Below, in pieces: positions 60,936-64,000 of a stretch of 64,000 nt of DNA; position 1 is the stretch's first letter, and each line of letters begins with the position of its first letter. The DNA is from Mesorhizobium sp. WSM3626 (GTDB lineage Bacteria; Pseudomonadota; Alphaproteobacteria; Rhizobiales; Rhizobiaceae). The stretch lies in NCBI RefSeq assembly GCF_000513935.1, contig NZ_AZUY01000021.1, forward strand, positions 25,159-89,158, in the 5' to 3' direction. The position numbers and the translations under genes are program-made. The notes beneath the pieces are model-generated. The model ran no database searches and was not told the DNA's origin. It worked only from the letters and a program-made list of their open reading frames with translations.

Positions 60936-62012
60936 ATGAGAACCATGGCCAGCGCGAAGGGGATCGGCTCCATCGCCGTGCTGCTGATCATAGGCGGTCT
61001 GGGCATCGCGCTGCCTGTACGGGCGGCCGATGTCGAAGGTAGTTCCGATCACCTGCTGGTCGGGCGCTACGACGGCTCCGAGATCGTCGGTTACAAGACG
61101 ACGGAATTCGACGAGGCAAACCTCGTCGAAGCTCCCTTTTCGCCGACGAGCACCAATGGCGGCACTGGCTTCAAGACGGTCGAAGGCCACATCACGCTCA
61201 TCTACTACACACTGCCACAAGGCCGTTCGACGCTCGAGGTGCTCCGCAACTACGAGGAAGGCCTGAAGGCGAAGGGCTTCTCGGAGGTCTTCACCTGCGC
61301 CACCAAGAATGGCTCCTGCTTCGAATCCGGCCAGCCCGAAGGTGGATATCTTCTCGGCCAGGCCGTGGGCGATCCGCTCACCGTTCCCAAGCTTGCGGAT
61401 GACTACGTTCAGAACTGGTTCCAGGAAGGCGGACGCTACCTCCTCGCCCGGCTCGACCGCCAGGAGGGAGCGGTCTACGCGGCTCTCTATCTTGGTGAAA
61501 GCAGCAGCGGCAACGTCGCCGTCGTCCGGGTCGTCGAGACCAAGGAGATGGAGACCGGCAAGATCCGGGTGGTCACCGCGAAAGAGATCGGGACGGCACT
61601 CTCCGACACCGGAAAGATTGCGGTCTATGGGATATTGTTCGACTTCGACAAGGACGTCATCAAGCCTGAGTCCAAGCCGGCGCTCGACGAGATCGCGCAG
61701 CTACTGACGTCGGAGCCGGACCTGAAGCTGCGCGTCGTCGGCCACACCGACAGCCAGGGCGGCGCAGACTACAATCTCGATCTGTCCCGGCGGCGCGCTG
61801 CCAACGTCGTTGCGGCGCTTGTCTCCCAATACGGCATCGCCGCCGATCGCCTCGCCTCTGATGGCGCCGGCATGACGCAACCGGTCGCATCCAATGACAC
61901 CGAAGAAGGGCGTGCCAAGAACCGCCGCGTCGAACTACAGCGGGACGACCTGGGCGGTGGTGCTTCTGGCGGTAGCGGCGGCGCCGCGGCCAAGTCAAGC
62001 AACGCCGGTTAG
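60936..62012 (+). CDS. OmpA-family outer-membrane protein
   Basis: 358 residues. Signal peptide with core VLLIIGGLGIALPV, cleavage after VRA at about residue 30. The N-terminal part (DHLLVGRYDGSEIVGYKTTEFDEANL, ITLIYYTLPQGRSTLEVLRNYEEGLKAKGF) is a DUF4892-like domain. The C-terminal OmpA domain (about 235-340) has LFDFDKDVIKPESKPALDEIAQLL and VGHTDSQGGADYNLDLSRRRAANV, which bind peptidoglycan. A Gly/Ser-rich tail ends it. Probably links outer membrane to cell wall. First gene of a three-gene envelope set. Confidence 0.92.
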   Translation: MRTMASAKGIGSIAVLLIIGGLGIALPVRAADVEGSSDHLLVGRYDGSEIVGYKTTEFDEANLVEAPFSPTSTNGGTGFKTVEGHITLIYYTLPQGRSTLEVLRNYEEGLKAKGFSEVFTCATKNGSCFESGQPEGGYLLGQAVGDPLTVPKLADDYVQNWFQEGGRYLLARLDRQEGAVYAALYLGESSSGNVAVVRVVETKEMETGKIRVVTAKEIGTALSDTGKIAVYGILFDFDKDVIKPESKPALDEIAQLLTSEPDLKLRVVGHTDSQGGADYNLDLSRRRAANVVAALVSQYGIAADRLASDGAGMTQPVASNDTEEGRAKNRRVELQRDDLGGGASGGSGGAAAKSSNAG

Positions 62013-62053
62013 GCAGGACAAGGCACGTGACAGTAAGCGAGAAGGACCGTCAA

Positions 62054-62944
62054 ATGGCTGCCAAAGAATGCCGGACTGGGGCCGGCGGGTTCCGGCTCCT
62101 TCTCCTTTGCATAGCTACCCTGCTTATCTTGGAGTCGCCGGCTTTAGCTGCTTCGAATTTCGACTTCGTGCCCGCGGCAGGCACAAGCAGCGGCAACAAG
62201 CACAAGACGCTCAGACCGGCCGGCGGCGATGAGGCCGGGGGAGGCGGCACGCCTCAAACGCCGGCGGATATGGGCGACATGCCGCCGATGCAGCAGGCGG
62301 ATGGCACCTGCGGCGATGGCAATGCAATGGCGACGGTGGTCATCAACCAGCCGGGCCTCGACAAGCTCAACGTGCGCAGCGGTCCCGGTGGCCAGGTGGT
62401 CGGCACAGTGCCGGAAGGCGGCACCGTGTCAGTGGTCGGCCCGTGCGGTGCGATCAGCGGGGCGGCGGGCTTCGCCAAGCCGAAGACGCAGCAAGGCGGC
62501 GGTGCCGGAGGTTGGTGCCAGATCAGCGCGCCGGTGCACGGTTGCGTGTCGTCCCAGTTTCTTGCGTTCGGTGGCGACACCGGCCTGTCCGGGGGTGCGG
62601 CCGGCTTCGCGAAGCCGAAGAGCAAGCCGCAGGTGCCCGCGGCGGCGGCGGCCGGCTTCTCGGGACGCTGGGCCGCCAATGCCGACAACATCGCTTACAG
62701 CTTCTCGCTCAAGCAGAAGGGCAACAGCGTCTCCGGCAACTATCAGGGCGCCGACGGCAGCGCCGGAAATATCAGTGGCAAGATGAGTGGCAACATTCTG
62801 CGCTTCTCCTGGGTCCAGAAGGACGGCGCCCGCGGGAGCGGCAAGTTCGTGCTCGCCGACGACGGCCAGTCGTTCGACGGCACCTACAACTTCTCCAACA
62901 ATCCCGATGCCGTCGAGGGCAGTTGGAACGGGACGCGGCAATGA
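62054..62944 (+). CDS. Exported bacterial SH3-domain protein
   Basis: 296 residues. Signal peptide to about residue 33 (LLLLCIATLLILESPALA). SH3-type domain: MATVVINQPGLDKLNVRSGPGGQVVGTVPEGGTVSVVG, completed by GWCQISAPVHGCVSSQFL. Two AGFAKPK-containing linkers (SGAAGFAKPK and GGAAGFAKPK) flank it. The C-terminal 90 residues (GRWAANADNIAYSFSLKQKGNSVSGNY) form a separate beta-rich domain. Likely periplasmic cell-wall or surface binding. ATG at 62054 follows AAGGACCGTCAA; a GTG 27 bp upstream is possible. Confidence 0.85.
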   Translation: MAAKECRTGAGGFRLLLLCIATLLILESPALAASNFDFVPAAGTSSGNKHKTLRPAGGDEAGGGGTPQTPADMGDMPPMQQADGTCGDGNAMATVVINQPGLDKLNVRSGPGGQVVGTVPEGGTVSVVGPCGAISGAAGFAKPKTQQGGGAGGWCQISAPVHGCVSSQFLAFGGDTGLSGGAAGFAKPKSKPQVPAAAAAGFSGRWAANADNIAYSFSLKQKGNSVSGNYQGADGSAGNISGKMSGNILRFSWVQKDGARGSGKFVLADDGQSFDGTYNFSNNPDAVEGSWNGTRQ

Positions 62945-63005
62945 TCGCGAGGACCAGATGTTTTCGTCGGACGCAGCTTCAACAGGTACCCGAAGGAGTT
63001 GAGCC

Positions 63006-64000
63006 ATGTCTTTCGAGCGAACGGCGCGCCGCTTGTGGGGGCTCCTCGCGGTATTGACGCTGATGTCTCTTCCCCAACCAGACCCGGCGCATGCCAGCGA
63101 CTGCACGTCATTCTCAGGCGTCTGTGTGGATGAGCGCCTGACGTTCAACGGGAACTCACGCGTCCTCGAGATTACCCTGTGGCCAGATGGAAATACTGAC
63201 GTTTTTAACGTAATCGTGCCCGGACAACCCCAGACGGAATGGAAAACTGGTTCAGTCCTAAGGCTGGCGGTTCAGCCGGATGGCACCGTGAGCTATTCGG
63301 CACAGGGTTGCTACGGCGGCAAATATGGACTCTCGTCAAGTTGCGGGAATTGGCGCCAGGTCACGCGACGATTCCCGCCCCTCCATTCTGCCAGCACCGG
63401 CGGAAGCGGAGGAGACTCGACTGCCGAAACGGGGGTCGATCGACCGGGACACGATTACGACCGGTTCGACTTGGAGGCTACAATCGCAGGCTTCGGACCC
63501 TGCAAATCGGCGTGCGAATCCGACGCAAACTGCAAGGCTTGGACTTACATCAAGCCCGGCGTTCAGGGTCCGAAACCAATATGCTGGCTGAAATCGGCTG
63601 TGCCGCCGCCAACGCCGAACGGCTGTTGCGTCTCGGGTGTGAAGGCGGGAACAGCCTCGGCCCCTCCGTCGCCGCCGGAGAAGCCTGTCAAGCACACCGG
63701 CAGGAGCAACGCGTGTGTCGCCTATGGCGATCGCATGTCCGCCATTGCCAGCGAGGCGCGCGGCCTTGGCTGTAAATTCGTCCAGACCGCCCCCTGGAAC
63801 AACCCCCAGGACTATTGGCTGCAGCGATGCGTGGCGCATTCCGGCGACGGTGTCGCCGATTCCGAAGAGGCTAGGTTCAAGCAGCGATTGAACGACTGTA
63901 AGGCCGGCGGTGGAAGTAGCGCCGCCGCGGCGGGTGACGGTGGTGGCGGGGCCGATGCCTCCTGTGGCGGAGGGACGGCGACGGTGGTGATCAACCAGCC
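63006..64000 (+). CDS. Exported PAN/apple-domain protein with C-terminal SH3-type repeat (cut by window end)
   Basis: At least 331 residues, open to the window edge. Signal peptide to about residue 30 (PDPAHA). A beta-rich region with disulphide-type cysteines follows. A PAN/apple-like domain (GHDYDRFDLEATIAGFGPC, then CKAWTYIKPGVQGPKPICWL) and a second Cys-rich block (ACVAYGDRMSAIASEARGLGC) come next. After a Gly/Ala linker the frame ends in CGGGTATVVINQP, the same sequence that opens the SH3-type domain of the preceding protein. ATG follows GAAGGAGTTGAGCC. Third gene of the envelope set; PAN modules bind proteins or carbohydrates. Confidence 0.86.
   Translation, partial: MSFERTARRLWGLLAVLTLMSLPQPDPAHASDCTSFSGVCVDERLTFNGNSRVLEITLWPDGNTDVFNVIVPGQPQTEWKTGSVLRLAVQPDGTVSYSAQGCYGGKYGLSSSCGNWRQVTRRFPPLHSASTGGSGGDSTAETGVDRPGHDYDRFDLEATIAGFGPCKSACESDANCKAWTYIKPGVQGPKPICWLKSAVPPPTPNGCCVSGVKAGTASAPPSPPEKPVKHTGRSNACVAYGDRMSAIASEARGLGCKFVQTAPWNNPQDYWLQRCVAHSGDGVADSEEARFKQRLNDCKAGGGSSAAAAGDGGGGADASCGGGTATVVINQ

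Noticed and set aside
60547..60939. 130-codon open frame before the OmpA-type gene
   Set aside because: No ribosome binding site, no family likeness, overlaps the OmpA start; treated as non-coding.
1..64000. tRNA, rRNA, CRISPR arrays, phage or intact transposase genes
   Set aside because: Looked for conserved stems, regular repeats and transposase motifs by eye; none found.

Overview
The window looks like chromosome of a Rhizobiales alphaproteobacterium, most likely Mesorhizobium or a close relative. It is GC-rich, carries an EcfG/NepR-type general stress response with HWE-family kinase signalling, a caa3-type oxidase, a biuret-degradation operon of the kind known from Rhizobium, and many short rhizobial proteins. 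No rRNA, tRNA, CRISPR array or intact insertion sequence was seen.

Layout. 0-7.3 kb: electron transport. A small exported protein and a monohaem cytochrome on the + strand face a minus-strand caa3-type cytochrome oxidase operon (ctaG, ctaC, ctaD, ctaE, a small membrane protein, a trihaem cytochrome c). 7.4-14.9 kb: stress genes (TPP-dependent oxidase, NRAMP-like transporter, large catalase, an EcfG-type sigma factor with a NepR-like neighbour). 14.9-34.4 kb: two long minus-strand operons of sugar and glycan enzymes: inositol-phosphate synthase, histidine phosphatase, nucleotidyltransferase, UDP-glucuronate decarboxylase, two epimerases, six glycosyltransferases, a B12/radical SAM protein, two methyltransferases, a glycosidase-like protein and a FemAB/GNAT-like protein. 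No membrane protein, flippase or polymerase is among them. A divergent phosphoribosyltransferase-like gene and a short stress gene lie between the operons. 34.6-39.5 kb: stress signalling (NepR-like protein, a receiver fused to a sigma-region-2-like domain, a CheB-CheR-PAS-HWE kinase and a single-domain receiver). 39.5-49.7 kb: short stress proteins, an FdhF/YdeP oxidoreductase, a second NRAMP-related transporter with two PRC-barrel-like proteins, and a candidate small RNA. 49.8-59.0 kb: a GntR regulator and a divergent operon for biuret/triuret uptake and hydrolysis. 59.3-64 kb: a LuxR-type regulator and three envelope proteins, the last cut by the window end.

The unifying observation is that almost every transcription unit between 9.1 and 48.3 kb has an EcfG/RpoE2-like promoter, GGAAC-N18-TT, correctly placed and oriented (20 sites, plus one with N19). 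None was found upstream of the oxidase, biuret or envelope genes. The middle 39 kb therefore reads as a general-stress-response island holding its own sigma factor, two NepR-like proteins, a kinase, two receivers, effector genes, a candidate sRNA and a soluble oligosaccharide or glycoside pathway. All promoter and family assignments were made by eye.
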